From the NCBI GenBank assembly GCA_903832625.1, contig CAILCI010000074.1, positions 1 to 47,830 on the forward strand: 47,830 nt of DNA. Direction: 5' to 3'. The position numbers and the translations under genes were made by a program. Of the stretch, positions 1-9,329 are shown piece after piece. Numbering within the stretch: the stretch's first letter is position 1; each line of letters begins with the position of its first letter. This DNA comes from an uncultured Burkholderiales bacterium. Lineage in GTDB: Bacteria > Pseudomonadota > Gammaproteobacteria > Burkholderiales > Burkholderiaceae_C. The notes under the pieces were generated by a model, which was given only the letters and a program-made list of their open reading frames with translations, was not told the origin of the DNA and did no database searches.

Positions 1-506
1 TGCATCCCAATTTGGGCGTGGTGCGTGTGGCCGCAGAGCAAAGCTTTGTGGTGGCCGATGTGCCGGGCTTGATCGAGGGCGCGTCAGAGGGCGCAGGTTT
101 GGGGCATCAGTTTTTACGCCATTTGCAGCGCACCCGTTTGTTGCTGCATCTGGTGGACATTGCGCCGTTTGACGATGCAGACCCTGTGGCGCAAGCCAAG
201 GCCATCGTCAACGAACTCAAAAAATACGACAAAGCCTTGTACGACAAGCCGCGCTGGTTGGTGCTCAACAAGCTCGACATGGTGCCGGCTGAAAATCGCG
301 CCAAAGTGGTGGCAGATTTCGTCAAACGCTACAAGTACAAAGGCCCAGTGTTCGAGATTTCCGCGCTCACCCGCGAGGGTTGCGAGGGCTTGATCAAAGA
401 CATTTACAAACACATCAAAGCGCAGCAGGTGGCCGAGCAGCCGCCTGAGTACATCGATCCGCGCTTTGTTGAGCAAACTCCTGAGCCATCTTCCGACCAA
501 CCATGA
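1..506 (+). CDS. obgE: GTPase ObgE/CgtA, C-terminal part (5' end outside window)
   Basis: Obg is an essential, slowly hydrolysing GTPase that binds the 50S ribosomal subunit and acts in late ribosome assembly and stress control. Only about 168 codons are present; the reading frame enters at base 3 and the N-terminal glycine-rich Obg fold lies outside the window. The visible part has the GTPase core: the G3 motif [10 protein letters not shown] followed by the Obg-typical GLGHQFLRH, the G4 motif NKLD (in VLNKLDMV) and the G5 region ISALT. The gene ends in a TGA that overlaps the proB start by four bases (ATGA, 503-506), which suggests translational coupling. In betaproteobacteria obgE normally follows rplU-rpmA, which would be just upstream. 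The short acidic tail after the G domain is unremarkable. Confidence 0.95.
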   Translation, partial: HPNLGVVRVAAEQSFVVADVPGLIEGASEGAGLGHQFLRHLQRTRLLLHLVDIAPFDDADPVAQAKAIVNELKKYDKALYDKPRWLVLNKLDMVPAENRAKVVADFVKRYKYKGPVFEISALTREGCEGLIKDIYKHIKAQQVAEQPPEYIDPRFVEQTPEPSSDQP

Positions 507-1642
507 CGCAAGCCTCTTCCACCGTGTTGCGCGATGCGCGTCGCATCGTGGTCAAAGTTGGCTCCAGCTTGGTGACCAACGAAGGTCGCGGCTTGGACGA
601 ACAAGCCATTGGCGAATGGTGCCGTCAACTCAGCGCCTTGGTGCGCGATGGCCGCGAAGTCATCATGGTCTCCAGCGGCGCAATTGCCGAAGGCATGAAG
701 CGCTTGGGCTGGACCACGCGCCCGCACGAATTGCACGAATTGCAAGCCGCTGCTGCCGTCGGGCAAATGGGCTTGGCTCAGATGTACGAAACCAAGCTGC
801 GCGAAAACGGCTTGGGTTCTGCGCAAGTCTTGCTCACCCACGCCGATTTGGCCGACCGCGAACGCTACCTCAACGCGCGTTCCACTTTGCTGACCTTGCT
901 CGCCCATGGCGTGTTGCCGGTCATCAACGAAAACGACACCGTGGTCAACGACGAAATCAAGTTTGGCGACAACGACACCTTGGGCGCCTTGGTGGCCAAT
1001 TTGGTCGAGGCCGATGCCTTGGTCATCTTGACCGACCAAAAAGGCCTCTACAGCGCCGACCCGCGCAAAGACCCCAACGCCACCTTTGTTCACGTTGCCA
1101 AAGCGGGTGACGCCAAGCTCGAAGACATGGCGGGCGGCGCAGGCTCCAGCATTGGCAAGGGTGGCATGATCACCAAAATTTTGGCGGCCAAGCGCGCTGC
1201 GGGTTCAGGCGCGTCCACCGTCATTGCTTGGGGACGCGAGCCCGATGCCTTGCTGCGACTCGCCCAAGGCGAAGCGATTGGCACTTTGCTGGTCGCGCCC
1301 ACCCACAAACAACAAGCCCGCAAGCAATGGATGGCCGATCACTTGCAATTGCGCGGCGCAGTCAGCATTGACGCTGGCGCGGTGAATAAGCTGTTGGGCG
1401 AGGGCAAAAGCCTGTTGCCAATTGGCATGGTGGCGGTGGAGGGCGACTTTTCGCGGGGCGAAGTCATTGCCATACGCGACCCGCAAGGCGTGGAAGTGGC
1501 GCGGGGTTTGGCCAATTACGCCAGCGCAGAAGCGCGTTTGCTGTGCCGCAAAGCTTCGGGTGAGATAGAAAAATTGCTCGGCTACGTGGCCGAGCCAGAA
1601 ATGGTGCACCGCGACAACTTGGTGCTCGCCAAAAATCCTTGA
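503..1642 (+). CDS. proB: Glutamate 5-kinase with PUA domain
   Basis: Cytosolic enzyme that phosphorylates L-glutamate with ATP to gamma-glutamyl phosphate, the first and feedback-controlled step of proline synthesis. The protein is 379 residues, the usual length of the two-domain form. The amino-acid kinase domain fills about residues 10-260, with VVKVGSS (Lys18) for phosphate binding, the SSGAIA loop near residue 57, NENDTV near 143 and the glycine-rich GKGGMITK segment near 220. A C-terminal PUA domain follows at about 280-375. The start overlaps the obgE stop by four bases. proA, which normally acts next, is not in this window. The 24 bases after the stop separate it from the convergent rppH and hold no obvious terminator. 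Confidence 0.97.
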   Translation: MTQASSTVLRDARRIVVKVGSSLVTNEGRGLDEQAIGEWCRQLSALVRDGREVIMVSSGAIAEGMKRLGWTTRPHELHELQAAAAVGQMGLAQMYETKLRENGLGSAQVLLTHADLADRERYLNARSTLLTLLAHGVLPVINENDTVVNDEIKFGDNDTLGALVANLVEADALVILTDQKGLYSADPRKDPNATFVHVAKAGDAKLEDMAGGAGSSIGKGGMITKILAAKRAAGSGASTVIAWGREPDALLRLAQGEAIGTLLVAPTHKQQARKQWMADHLQLRGAVSIDAGAVNKLLGEGKSLLPIGMVAVEGDFSRGEVIAIRDPQGVEVARGLANYASAEARLLCRKASGEIEKLLGYVAEPEMVHRDNLVLAKNP

Positions 1643-1666
1643 GCTTGAGGTCAGCGCAAGCGCCGT

Positions 1667-2263
1667 TCAAACTGGATTATTCGGCTGCTGTTCCGTGCCG
1701 TGCGCAGGCGGCGCGACGTTCAATTCTTTGTCGCGGCGTTCGGTGTGTTGCACATGGCTCAAGCCACGCAAATAGCGGTTGCGGCTTTCGTTGCGCGGCA
1801 AAAAGCGGGCGAGCTCGGTCAAGGCCATCTCGTAGACACCACGTTTGAACTCCACCACCACATCCAGCGGTACCCAGTAGTCGTTCCAACGCCATGCGTC
1901 GAACTCGGGGTGGTCGGTGGCGCGCAAGTTGAGCGCGTGGTCGGGGGCCACCAATTGCAAGAGAAACCAAATTTGCTTTTGGCCTTTGTAAAACCCACGC
2001 GCATCGCGGCGGATGAACCGGTCTGGTACCTCGTAGCGCAACCAATCGCGGGTGCGGGCGACGATACGCACATGCTCTTGCAAGAGCCCCACCTCTTCGT
2101 GCAATTCACGAAACATCGCTTGCTCGGGAGTTTCCCCCCGGTCAATTCCGCCTTGCGGAAATTGCCAACTGTGGGTGCGGATGCGTTTGCCCCAAAACAC
2201 CTGATTTTTGTGGTTGAGCAAGATGATGCCGACATTGGGTCTGAACCCGTCTCGGTCAAGCAT
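1667..2263 (-). CDS. rppH: RNA pyrophosphohydrolase (Nudix)
   Basis: RppH removes pyrophosphate from the 5' triphosphate end of mRNA and so starts RNase E-dependent decay. The complete Nudix box GX5EX7REUXEEXGU spans Gly38 to Leu60, with the metal-binding RELHEE segment at 52-57. The N-terminus ([15 protein letters not shown]) and the WQFPQGGI segment are typical of proteobacterial RppH. At 198 residues it is longer than the E. coli enzyme; the proline- and asparagine-rich last 25 residues are probably disordered, as in other Burkholderiales. It is divergent from proS, with 103 bases between the two starts, and convergent with proB. A CATAAT -10-like box (2294-2299, reverse strand) could serve it, but no good -35 is visible. 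Confidence 0.95.
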   Translation of the reverse strand: MLDRDGFRPNVGIILLNHKNQVFWGKRIRTHSWQFPQGGIDRGETPEQAMFRELHEEVGLLQEHVRIVARTRDWLRYEVPDRFIRRDARGFYKGQKQIWFLLQLVAPDHALNLRATDHPEFDAWRWNDYWVPLDVVVEFKRGVYEMALTELARFLPRNESRNRYLRGLSHVQHTERRDKELNVAPPAHGTEQQPNNPV

Positions 2264-2366
2264 AATCGAACCTCAAATTTTTGAACTGAGTCCATTATGC
2301 ACAGAGTCACGGTGCATGACTGAGGATTCACCCTGATTTCCATTCAAAAAAAGAATATTTCGCCTT

Positions 2367-4112
2367 ATGAAAGCCTCCCAATTCCTCATTTCCACCCTCA
2401 AAGAAGCGCCTGCTGATGCGGAAGTAGTCAGTCACAAGTTCATGATGCGTGCGGGTTTGATCAAAAAACTCGGCGCTGGCATTTACAACTACATGCCCAT
2501 GGGTTTGCGCGTGATTCGCAAGGTCGAAGCCATCGTGCGCGAAGAAATGAACCGGGCTGGCGCGATTGAACTCACCATGCCCGTGGTGCAACCCGCCGAG
2601 CTGTGGCAAGAGACCGGACGTTTCGACAAAATGGGGCCCGAGTTGCTGCGCATCAAAGACCGCCATGGCCGCGATTTTGTGGTGCAACCCACCAGCGAAG
2701 AAGTGGTGACCGACATTGCCCGCCAAGAGTTGCGCAGCTACAAGCAGTTACCCAAAAATTTCTACCAAATCCAAACCAAATTCCGCGACGAGCGTCGTCC
2801 CCGTTTTGGCTTGATGCGCGGGCGCGAATTCATCATGAAAGACGCCTACAGCTTTGACCGCGATGTGGCCAGCGCCAAACAAAGCTACCAAGTCATGGCC
2901 GAGGCCTACCGCCGCATTTTTGATCGCTTTGGATTGACCTACCGCGCCGTGGCCGCCGACAGCGGTGCGATTGGTGGCGACTTGAGCGAAGAATTCCAAG
3001 TGATTGCTGCCACGGGCGAAGACGCCATCGTCTACTGCCCCAGCAGCGACTACGCCGCCAACATGGAAAAAGCCGAGGCACTCGCACCCGCGCAAACCCG
3101 CGCTGCGCCCAGCCAAGCCCTGACCAAAACGGCCACGCCTGGCAAAAGCACCTGCGAAGACGTGGCGGAGTTGCTCAAGTTGCCGCTGGCGCACACCGTG
3201 AAATCGTTGGTGTTGGCCACCGAGGTGCTCAATGAGCAAGGCGAAGTGGTCAAGTCGCAAGTCTGGCTCTTGCTTTTGCGCGGTGACCATGAGATGAACG
3301 AAGTCAAAGTGGGCAAGTTGCCCGGTTTTGAAGGCGGTTTCCGCTTTGCGACGACGGCTGAGATTGAAGACCACTTTGCCTGCAAACCCGGGTATTTAGG
3401 CCCTGTGGGTTTGAAAAAACCGCTCAAAGTGGTGGCCGACCGCGAGGTGGCGGTGCTGCACGACTGGGTGTGCGGCGCCAATGACGTGGACTTTCACATG
3501 ACCGGCGTGAACTTTGGCCGCGATCTGCCTGAACCCGATGCAGTGGCCGACATTCGCAACGTCGTGGCGGGCGATGCTTCGCCAGACGGCAAAGGCGTGT
3601 TGGCGATTGAACGCGGCATCGAAGTCGGCCATGTGTTCTACCTTGGCACCAAATATTCCAAGGCCATGAACGCCACGTTTTTGGACGAAAACGGCAAACC
3701 TCAATTCATGGAAATGGGCTGCTACGGCATTGGCGTGACGCGCTTGCCCGCCGCGGCCATTGAGCAAAATCATGACGAGCGCGGCATCATCTGGCCCGAT
3801 GCGATTGCCCCCTTCACCGCCGTGATTTGCCCCATTGGCATGGATCGCAGCGCAGAAGTCAAAGCTGCCGCCGAGCAGCTCTACCAAGACTTGCTGGCCG
3901 CAGGCGTGGACGTGATCTTGGACGACCGAGGTGAGCGCCCCGGCGCGATGTTCGCCGACTGGGAGCTCATCGGCGTGCCGCACCGCATCACCATTGGTGA
4001 CCGTGGTTTGAAAGAAGGTCATGTGGAATACCAACACCGCCGCGATGCTGCAGCCTCTAAAGTGTCTGCCGCGGAGGTGCTGGACTTTGTGAAGTCCAAA
4101 CTCGGCGTGTGA
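2367..4112 (+). CDS. proS: Proline--tRNA ligase, bacterial type with editing insertion
   Basis: Class II aminoacyl-tRNA synthetase that charges tRNA-Pro. At 581 residues it is the long bacterial type. The N-terminal class II core starts with the ProRS-typical [19 protein letters not shown] and carries motif 2 near residue 140 ([17 protein letters not shown]). An editing (INS) domain lies between motifs 2 and 3, at about 225-405, and clears misactivated alanine. Motif 3 follows near 450 ([11 protein letters not shown]), then the C-terminal anticodon-binding domain with [18 protein letters not shown]. The start follows 103 bases of divergent intergenic sequence shared with rppH. The last four bases (GTGA) could also start the downstream transglycosylase. 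Confidence 0.97.
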   Translation: MKASQFLISTLKEAPADAEVVSHKFMMRAGLIKKLGAGIYNYMPMGLRVIRKVEAIVREEMNRAGAIELTMPVVQPAELWQETGRFDKMGPELLRIKDRHGRDFVVQPTSEEVVTDIARQELRSYKQLPKNFYQIQTKFRDERRPRFGLMRGREFIMKDAYSFDRDVASAKQSYQVMAEAYRRIFDRFGLTYRAVAADSGAIGGDLSEEFQVIAATGEDAIVYCPSSDYAANMEKAEALAPAQTRAAPSQALTKTATPGKSTCEDVAELLKLPLAHTVKSLVLATEVLNEQGEVVKSQVWLLLLRGDHEMNEVKVGKLPGFEGGFRFATTAEIEDHFACKPGYLGPVGLKKPLKVVADREVAVLHDWVCGANDVDFHMTGVNFGRDLPEPDAVADIRNVVAGDASPDGKGVLAIERGIEVGHVFYLGTKYSKAMNATFLDENGKPQFMEMGCYGIGVTRLPAAAIEQNHDERGIIWPDAIAPFTAVICPIGMDRSAEVKAAAEQLYQDLLAAGVDVILDDRGERPGAMFADWELIGVPHRITIGDRGLKEGHVEYQHRRDAAASKVSAAEVLDFVKSKLGV

Positions 4113-4126
4113 GTTGTGGCGAACCA

Positions 4127-4780
4127 ATGACTGCCGCAAAGTTATTGGCTCGCCATGCAGTGCTGGTGCTTGTCGCCGTGTGTGCGTTCAACGCCTATGC
4201 GGGCGCGCAACACGAAGAAGTGTTGGCCGACTCAGTCCGCACCGCTTTGAGTGCAGCCATTGCGCAAACCGCGCCGCCTGAGCCAATTCATGCCAATGCG
4301 CAGACCCAGCAACAGTATGAAAAATGGCTGACCTTGGCCGACGCTCGGCTTGAAAAGCGCTTGAACCCACGCGACCGCGTTGGCGCACAAGCTTCGCACG
4401 AATTGGACTCCGCCAACTTGCGCCGCGAGTTTTTGCAAACCGTTTGGTATGAAAGCCAACGTGCGGGCTTGGAACCCTCGTTGGTGCTGGGCTTGATCGA
4501 GGTCGAGAGCGGTTTTAGAAAATTCGCCATCAGCAGCGTGGGCGCACGCGGCTTCATGCAAGTCATGCCCTTTTGGACACGGCAATTGGCGCAGGGCGAC
4601 GCTTCGGTGCTGTTTCAAATGCAAACCAATTTGCGCTTTGGCTGCGTCATTTTGCGCCACTACCTCGACCTAGAAAAAGGCAATTTAACGCTGGCTTTAG
4701 GACGCTACAACGGCAGTCGGGGGAGCGCTGTTTATCCGAATGCGGTGTTGGGGAAACAGCGGGGGTGGCAGCTGGGTTGA
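4127..4780 (+). CDS. Periplasmic lytic transglycosylase (SLT domain)
   Basis: Predicted murein lytic transglycosylase, cutting the MurNAc-GlcNAc bond of peptidoglycan with 1,6-anhydro product formation. From the ATG at 4127 the protein has 217 residues with a signal peptide (TAAKLLARHAVLVLVAVCA, then a likely cut after AYAGA). An SLT domain covers about residues 100-210. The catalytic glutamate is in IEVESGF (Glu127 in this numbering), followed by the family motif GARGFMQVMPFW and, near the end, the GRYNGSRG segment. A GTG at 4109 overlapping the proS stop (GTGA) would add six residues and is an alternative coupled start; I prefer 4127 because it gives a cleaner signal peptide. The gene follows proS directly, an order seen in relatives. 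Confidence 0.88.
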   Translation: MTAAKLLARHAVLVLVAVCAFNAYAGAQHEEVLADSVRTALSAAIAQTAPPEPIHANAQTQQQYEKWLTLADARLEKRLNPRDRVGAQASHELDSANLRREFLQTVWYESQRAGLEPSLVLGLIEVESGFRKFAISSVGARGFMQVMPFWTRQLAQGDASVLFQMQTNLRFGCVILRHYLDLEKGNLTLALGRYNGSRGSAVYPNAVLGKQRGWQLG

Positions 4781-4802
4781 CTTCGCTGATGCTCAAACAA
4801 CC

Positions 4803-4830
4803 TTGATTATTTTGCAGTTTATAAAATAAT
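4803..4830 (+). promoter_or_regulatory. Candidate sigma-70 promoter for the Rid-family gene
   Basis: TTGATT at 4803-4808 and AATAAT at 4825-4830, 16 bases apart, lie in a short AT-rich island between the transglycosylase and the Rid-family gene. The predicted start would leave a leader of about 25 bases before the ATG at 4861. Assigned by eye only; overlapping boxes such as TATAAA at 4820 are alternatives. Confidence 0.35.
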
Positions 4831-4860
4831 ATTTAGAGCTGGGTTGCTCCAAATGATGGA

Positions 4861-5361
4861 ATGAAAGAACAAATGACAATGCGAGACCAAGCCTTCGACC
4901 AAGTTGCCAAAAACCTTGGGTATTCCTTTGATGGAGAAATCAAAATTGGTGGCAACTACGTGCCTTGTTTGAGAGAAGGCAACACTTTCTATGTCAGCGG
5001 ACAAATTCCGCGTATCGGCAATGAGGTGGTGGTGACGGGAAAAGCGGGACTTGAGGTCTCACTGCAAGAGGCGCAAAAAGCTGCGCAAATTTGTGTAATG
5101 CGGGCATTGGCTTTGCTTCAACGTAGCTTGGGGAGTTTGGATGCTTTGACGGCTGTACCACGCATCACGGTCTATGTGCAAAGTAGTGCCGACTTCACGC
5201 AACAAAGCGAAGTGGCCGACGGTGCGTCAAACGTGTTGTTCGAAATACTTGGGGAAGTTGGACGACACACGCGCACGTCTGTGGGCGTGTATCAACTGCC
5301 TAAAAACGCAACGGTAGAACTTGACATGATCGCCACCGTCGCCAGCCCACTCAACCCGTAA
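4861..5361 (+). CDS. Rid (YjgF/YER057c/UK114) family protein
   Basis: Single-domain Rid protein of 166 residues. Archetypal RidA hydrolyses reactive imine/enamine intermediates such as 2-aminoacrylate, but this one belongs to the longer, divergent branch whose fold resembles chorismate mutase, and its substrate is unknown. Visible features are the N-terminal GYSFDGEIKIGGNYVP, the YVSGQIPR strand, a central helix (LQEAQKAAQICVMRALALL), VPRITVYVQSSADF and the C-terminal TSVGVYQLPKNATVELD. The arginine before the SVGV segment (HTRTSVGV) fits the conserved carboxylate-binding arginine of Rid proteins. In-frame ATGs at 4873 and 4879 are equally plausible starts, since no ribosome binding site decides. 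Its stop overlaps the convergent grxD stop by 11 bases. Confidence 0.85.
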   Translation: MKEQMTMRDQAFDQVAKNLGYSFDGEIKIGGNYVPCLREGNTFYVSGQIPRIGNEVVVTGKAGLEVSLQEAQKAAQICVMRALALLQRSLGSLDALTAVPRITVYVQSSADFTQQSEVADGASNVLFEILGEVGRHTRTSVGVYQLPKNATVELDMIATVASPLNP

Positions 5362-5668
5362 TCACCTTCAACAACTCACCCGACTCGTACATTTCCATCA
5401 TGATGTCGGAGCCGCCGATGAACTCGCCTTTGATGTAGAGCTGAGGGATGGTCGGCCATTGGCTGTATTCTTTGATGCCTTGGCGGATTTCGGCGTCGTC
5501 CAGCACGTTGACGGTTTTGATGGCTTTGGGCTCGACGCCACAGGCTTTCAAAATTTGCACGGCACGGCCCGAAAAACCGCACATCGGAAAGCTGGCGCTG
5601 CCCTTCATGAACAGCAAGACTTCGTTGCCTTTGACGAGTTCGTCGATGCGTTGTTGTACGTCGCTCAT
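5351..5668 (-). CDS. grxD: Monothiol glutaredoxin, Grx4 type
   Basis: Cytosolic CGFS-type monothiol glutaredoxin that, as a glutathione-bridged dimer, carries and delivers [2Fe-2S] clusters. The protein is 105 residues, the standard length. The active-site CGFS is at Cys30-Ser33 after MKGSASFPM. The glutathione-binding WPTIPQLYIKGEFIGGSDI segment, with its cis-proline, is intact. It is the last gene of the reverse hemA-prfA-prmC-grxD run, starting 29 bases after prmC. Its TGA overlaps the stop of the convergent Rid-family gene by 11 bases. With apbC and glutaredoxin 3 also present, the window holds several cluster-delivery and thiol functions. Confidence 0.95.
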   Translation of the reverse strand: MSDVQQRIDELVKGNEVLLFMKGSASFPMCGFSGRAVQILKACGVEPKAIKTVNVLDDAEIRQGIKEYSQWPTIPQLYIKGEFIGGSDIMMEMYESGELLKVITG

Positions 5669-5697
5669 TTGTATTCTCCAAAAATCAATTGTTGCAA

Positions 5698-6534
5698 TTA
5701 TTTCACTTTCGGCGATTGACCGCCGCTGCAGCGCAAGATGCCCGCAAGATCGGGACGGCTTTGTACCGCTGTGAAGCCTTGGTTGCCCAGCAAATCCTGC
5801 ACGGCCTGCGCTTGGTCAAAACCGTGCTCCAGCAGCAGCCAGCCACTGGGCGTCAAGTGCGGCAAGGCCTGCGCGGTGATGTGACGCAGGTCGTCCAGTC
5901 CGTCCGCGCCAGAGGCCAGCGCTGACAGCGGTTCAAATCGCAGAGCCGCCAAATGCGGGTCGTTGTGCGCCACATACGGGGGGTTGGAGACGATCACGTC
6001 AAACTGGGTGTCACAAGCTTGCCAGCCCGAAAACCAAGACCCTTGGTAAAACTCTACCGCCAGCCCCAAACGCTGGGCATTGGCGGCGGCCACTGCGAGC
6101 GCTTCGGCACTGGCGTCCACAGCCAGCACTTGGGCATCGGGGCGGGCAGATTGGAGGGCCAGCGCAATCGCGCCGCTGCCAGTGCCCAAGTCCAAGACGC
6201 GCGGCGCGGGGGTGTCGGCCAAGACCGACAGCGCCCATTCGACCAACACTTCGGTGTCAGGGCGGGGGTCGAGCACGCGGGCGTCCACCTGCAAATCGAG
6301 ACCAAAAAACTCTTTGTGGCCGGTGATGTAAGCCACGGGTTCATGGCGCAAGCGGCGTTGCACCAGCGCGTCAAAGGCTGCCGCTTGTGGCGCAGACAGG
6401 TCATCAACCGCGTGGGTGATGAGCCAAGCTCGGGCGTGAACCGATTGTCCCAAGCTGTGCAGCAGCAGCATTTGCGCCTCCAGCCGAGGCAGACCCAGTG
6501 CTTGCGCATGACTCAGCGCTCGCTGAATGTTCAT
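5698..6534 (-). CDS. prmC: Peptide chain release factor N5-glutamine methyltransferase
   Basis: SAM-dependent methylase that modifies the glutamine of the GGQ motif in release factors 1 and 2, raising termination efficiency. The protein has 278 residues: an N-terminal helical substrate-recognition domain (about 1-90) with [12 protein letters not shown], the SAM-binding motif DLGTGSG at 115-121, an acidic ribose-binding VDAS at about 139-142, and the catalytic NPPY at 184-187 (VSNPPYVAH). The ATG overlaps the prfA stop by four bases (6531-6534), so the modifying enzyme is translationally coupled to its substrate RF1. This gene order is classical in proteobacteria. Confidence 0.96.
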   Translation of the reverse strand: MNIQRALSHAQALGLPRLEAQMLLLHSLGQSVHARAWLITHAVDDLSAPQAAAFDALVQRRLRHEPVAYITGHKEFFGLDLQVDARVLDPRPDTEVLVEWALSVLADTPAPRVLDLGTGSGAIALALQSARPDAQVLAVDASAEALAVAAANAQRLGLAVEFYQGSWFSGWQACDTQFDVIVSNPPYVAHNDPHLAALRFEPLSALASGADGLDDLRHITAQALPHLTPSGWLLLEHGFDQAQAVQDLLGNQGFTAVQSRPDLAGILRCSGGQSPKVK

Positions 6535-7628
6535 GCGCCGCCCACTTCCAGCGCTTGCAGTTGCTCGGCCTCATGCGCGTGGCGCAGGGCTTGGATGACG
6601 TCGTCCAAATCGCCTTCCATGATGAGCAACAGCTTGTAGAGCGTGAGGTTGATGCGGTGATCGCTCAAACGGCCTTGTGGAAAGTTGTAGGTGCGGATGC
6701 GGTCGCTGCGGTCGCCGCTGCCGATCAGGCCTTTGCGCATGGCGGCGTCTTTGGCCGCGCGTTCGCTGCGTTCTTTTTCTTGGATGCGAGCGGTCAGCAC
6801 GCGCAAGGCTTGAGCTTTGTTGCTGTGCTGGCTGCGCCCGTCTTGGCATTCGGCCACGATGCCGGTGGGCAAGTGGGTCACGCGCACGGCAGAGTCGGTT
6901 TTGTTGATGTGCTGCCCGCCCGCACCGCTGGCGCGGAAGGTGTCAATGCGCAAGTCGGCGGGGTTGAGTTTGATGGCTTGCGCCTCATCGGGCTCGGGCA
7001 ACACCGCCACGGTGCAGGCGCTGGTGTGAATGCGCCCTTGGGTTTCGGTGGCGGGCACACGTTGCACGCGGTGGCCGCCCGACTCAAACTTGAGCAAGCC
7101 ATAGATGTTGTCGTTGCTGTGGCCTTTGTCGATGCGCAACACCACTTCTTTGTAGCCGCCCAGCTCACTGGTCGATTCGCTCATCACCTCGGTGCGCCAG
7201 CCTTGGCGCTCGGCATAGCGGCTGTACATGCGCAGCAAATCGGCGGCAAACAGCGCCGATTCATCGCCGCCCGTGCCAGCGCGGATTTCCAAAAACGCGG
7301 GGCGTGCGTCCTCCGGGTCTTTGGGCAAGAGCATGCGTTGCAGTTCGGCTTCGAGTTCCAGCATTTCGGTGTGGGCGCTGGCAATTTCATCCTGCGCCAT
7401 GGCTTGCAGGTCGGCGTCGCCCAGCATGGCTTGCGCGGTTTGGATGTCGGCTTCGCGCTGCTGGTAACGGGCAAAACGGCTGGCCAATGCGCCCACTTCG
7501 GTGTGTTCACGCGACAAGGCCATGAACTGCGCCATGTCTTGCATGATGTCTTCGCGGGAGAGCAGGAAATCCAGCTCGGCCAAACGTTGGGTGTAGCGCT
7601 CCAGTTGGGCGCGTAAAAAGGCTTTCAT
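6531..7628 (-). CDS. prfA: Peptide chain release factor 1
   Basis: RF1 reads UAA and UAG stop codons and triggers peptide release. At 365 residues it has the usual length. The coiled N-terminal domain is followed by the anticodon-like tripeptide Pro192-Ala-Thr194 (in [14 protein letters not shown]), which identifies RF1 rather than RF2 (SPF). The peptidyl-transfer loop has GGQ at 237-239 ([18 protein letters not shown]), whose Gln239 is the PrmC methylation site. Domain 4 starts with [14 protein letters not shown]. It lies between hemA (nine bases upstream) and prmC (four-base overlap), so the three genes are very likely co-transcribed. Confidence 0.98.
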   Translation of the reverse strand: MKAFLRAQLERYTQRLAELDFLLSREDIMQDMAQFMALSREHTEVGALASRFARYQQREADIQTAQAMLGDADLQAMAQDEIASAHTEMLELEAELQRMLLPKDPEDARPAFLEIRAGTGGDESALFAADLLRMYSRYAERQGWRTEVMSESTSELGGYKEVVLRIDKGHSNDNIYGLLKFESGGHRVQRVPATETQGRIHTSACTVAVLPEPDEAQAIKLNPADLRIDTFRASGAGGQHINKTDSAVRVTHLPTGIVAECQDGRSQHSNKAQALRVLTARIQEKERSERAAKDAAMRKGLIGSGDRSDRIRTYNFPQGRLSDHRINLTLYKLLLIMEGDLDDVIQALRHAHEAEQLQALEVGGA

Positions 7629-7637
7629 GGTCAGACC

Positions 7638-8900
7638 CTAACGGTTGCCGCGCAAAAAGAAATGCTCGATGGCTTGGCGGGCGCGTTCGCGGTGTTCGGT
7701 GTCGCCCGAATGCAGTTCGGCCATGGCGCCGTGCAGCATTTTTTGGGTCAAACCGCGTGAGAGGGCGTCTAAAACCTGTTCCACATCGTCGCCCTTGGCG
7801 AGCTGCTTGCGGGCGCGGGCGAGTTCAGCTTGACGCCACTCGTCGGCCTGGCTGTTGAGTTGTTGGATCAGCGGCACATGGCTGCGCTGCTCCAGCCAAT
7901 GTTCAAAGCTTTGCACGCCTGCATCGATGATGGCTTCGGCCTGCGCCACTGCCGCTTGGCGATTGGCTTGCGCGGTTTGCACCACATCCGACAAGTCGTC
8001 CACGGTGTACAAATACACATCTTGCAGCGACTTGACTTCTGGCTCGATGTCGCGCGGCACAGCCAAATCGACCATGAACATGGGACGGTGTTTGCGCTGC
8101 TTCAAGGCCCGTTCGACCGCACCCAAGCCAATCAGGGGCAGGCTGCTGGCGGTGCAGCTCACGACCACATCAAATTCGTGCAAACGGCTGGGCAAATCGG
8201 CCAAACGCATCACCTCGGCGCTGAACTGGGTGGCGAGTTTTTCGCCGCGCTCCAGCGTGCGGTTGGCAATCGTGATGGATTTGGGCGACTTGGCAGCAAA
8301 GTGCGTCGCGCACAGCTCAATCATCTCGCCCGCGCCCACAAACAAGACCTTGGTCTGCGCCAAATCTTCAAACAACTGTGAAGCCAATCGCACCGAAGCC
8401 GCAGCCATGCTGATAGAGTGCGCGCCAATTTCGGTGGAGGTGCGAACTTCTTTGGCGACCGAAAACGAGCGCTGAAACAACTGGTTGAGCGTGGTGCCCA
8501 AAGCGCCTGCGTCCGACGCGGCACGCACCGCGTCTTTCATTTGTCCCAAAATTTGTGGCTCGCCCAGCACCATCGAATCCAAACCGCTGGCCACACGAAA
8601 GGCGTGGCGCGTGGCTTCTGTTTCGCGCAGGGCATAGGTGTGTTTTTGCAAAGATTCCGCTGAGACACCGCCAGAAGCGGCCAGCCACGCCAAGGTTTGC
8701 TGCATTTGGCCGTGTTCGCCGACGCCGTAAATCTCGGTGCGGTTGCAGGTCGAGAGGATGGCGACTTCGCTGTTGTCGCTGGCCATCGCGAGGCGCAAAG
8801 CGGACAAAGTGGGGCCCAATTGCTCCAAGGCAAAAGCGAAACGTCCCCGCAAATCGAGCGGGGCAGTGTTGTGATTGAGGCCTAAAGCCCAGACTGTCAT
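7638..8900 (-). CDS. hemA: Glutamyl-tRNA reductase
   Basis: Reduces glutamyl-tRNA to glutamate-1-semialdehyde with NADPH, the first committed step of C5 tetrapyrrole (heme) synthesis. From the ATG at 8900 the protein is 420 residues, the family length; in-frame sequence continues upstream but [15 protein letters not shown] is the canonical N-terminus. The catalytic cysteine is Cys52 in STCNRTEIY. The nucleotide-binding [16 protein letters not shown] and the helical C-terminal dimerisation domain are present. It heads the hemA-prfA-prmC operon. A TATAAT box on the reverse strand (8913-8908) stands only seven bases before the ATG, so the transcript may be leaderless or nearly so. Confidence 0.97.
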   Translation of the reverse strand: MTVWALGLNHNTAPLDLRGRFAFALEQLGPTLSALRLAMASDNSEVAILSTCNRTEIYGVGEHGQMQQTLAWLAASGGVSAESLQKHTYALRETEATRHAFRVASGLDSMVLGEPQILGQMKDAVRAASDAGALGTTLNQLFQRSFSVAKEVRTSTEIGAHSISMAAASVRLASQLFEDLAQTKVLFVGAGEMIELCATHFAAKSPKSITIANRTLERGEKLATQFSAEVMRLADLPSRLHEFDVVVSCTASSLPLIGLGAVERALKQRKHRPMFMVDLAVPRDIEPEVKSLQDVYLYTVDDLSDVVQTAQANRQAAVAQAEAIIDAGVQSFEHWLEQRSHVPLIQQLNSQADEWRQAELARARKQLAKGDDVEQVLDALSRGLTQKMLHGAMAELHSGDTEHRERARQAIEHFFLRGNR

Positions 8901-8925
8901 ACACGGGATTATAAAATTTGCGGCT
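8901..8925. promoter_or_regulatory. 25-base divergent promoter region, hemA / small membrane protein
   Basis: Only 25 bases separate the two divergent starts. The core ATTATAAAAT (8908-8917) reads as TATAAT on the reverse strand (8913-8908), pointing at hemA, and as TATAAA on the forward strand (8910-8915), pointing at the 8926 gene. No convincing -35 element is seen for either, and both transcripts would start at or within a few bases of their ATG. The two polymerases could not bind at the same time, so mutual exclusion is expected if both boxes are used. Confidence 0.45.
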
Positions 8926-9210
8926 ATGGGTCCACTAGAACAAATCAATCATGTCCTCAATTTGCTCGCGCCGGCTTGGTTTTTGGCGCTGACGCTGGCT
9001 TGTGCGGCGCGTGTGTGGGCGCGCTTTGGCCTGCCGCGCGCCGTGTGGGGCTTGGGCGCGCAGGTGCTGCTCAACGGCGTGATTGGCTCGGCCATCATCG
9101 TGGGCGGGCTGTGGTGGTTTGGCGTGGACGGCAAAATGGGCATGTATGCCGCGTTGGTGCTGGGTTGCGCCAGTGTGCAGTGGTTGCTGTGTCAGGCTTG
9201 GCGGCGCTGA
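8926..9210 (+). CDS. Small conserved membrane protein, function unknown
   Basis: A 94-residue hydrophobic protein that I do not recognise by function. It has about three membrane segments: residues 11-30 ([19 protein letters not shown]), 41-63 ([21 protein letters not shown]) and 73-91 ([20 protein letters not shown]). The loops are short and weakly charged, and it ends in basic RR. The ATG at 8926 was chosen because an upstream start would have to lie inside hemA. It is divergent from hemA across 25 bases and is followed, after about 120 bases, by the large flavoprotein gene. No catalytic motif is visible. It may be an accessory membrane protein of unknown partner. Confidence 0.75.
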   Translation: MGPLEQINHVLNLLAPAWFLALTLACAARVWARFGLPRAVWGLGAQVLLNGVIGSAIIVGGLWWFGVDGKMGMYAALVLGCASVQWLLCQAWRR

Positions 9211-9329
9211 TCAAGCAGCCGAATCAACAGCCTTGCGCCTTGTAAGCCCACTGTGGCTTGCCAAGTGGGTTGAATCGGCCCCTGCGGTAAGATTCGCCTT
9301 TGTTTGCGCCATTTTTCAAGCGCCCCAAC

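Noticed and set aside
6498-7616. 372-codon forward frame over prfA
   Set aside because: RF1 motifs (PAT, GGQ) are intact on the reverse strand; the forward product is Ala/Gly/His-rich shadow sequence.
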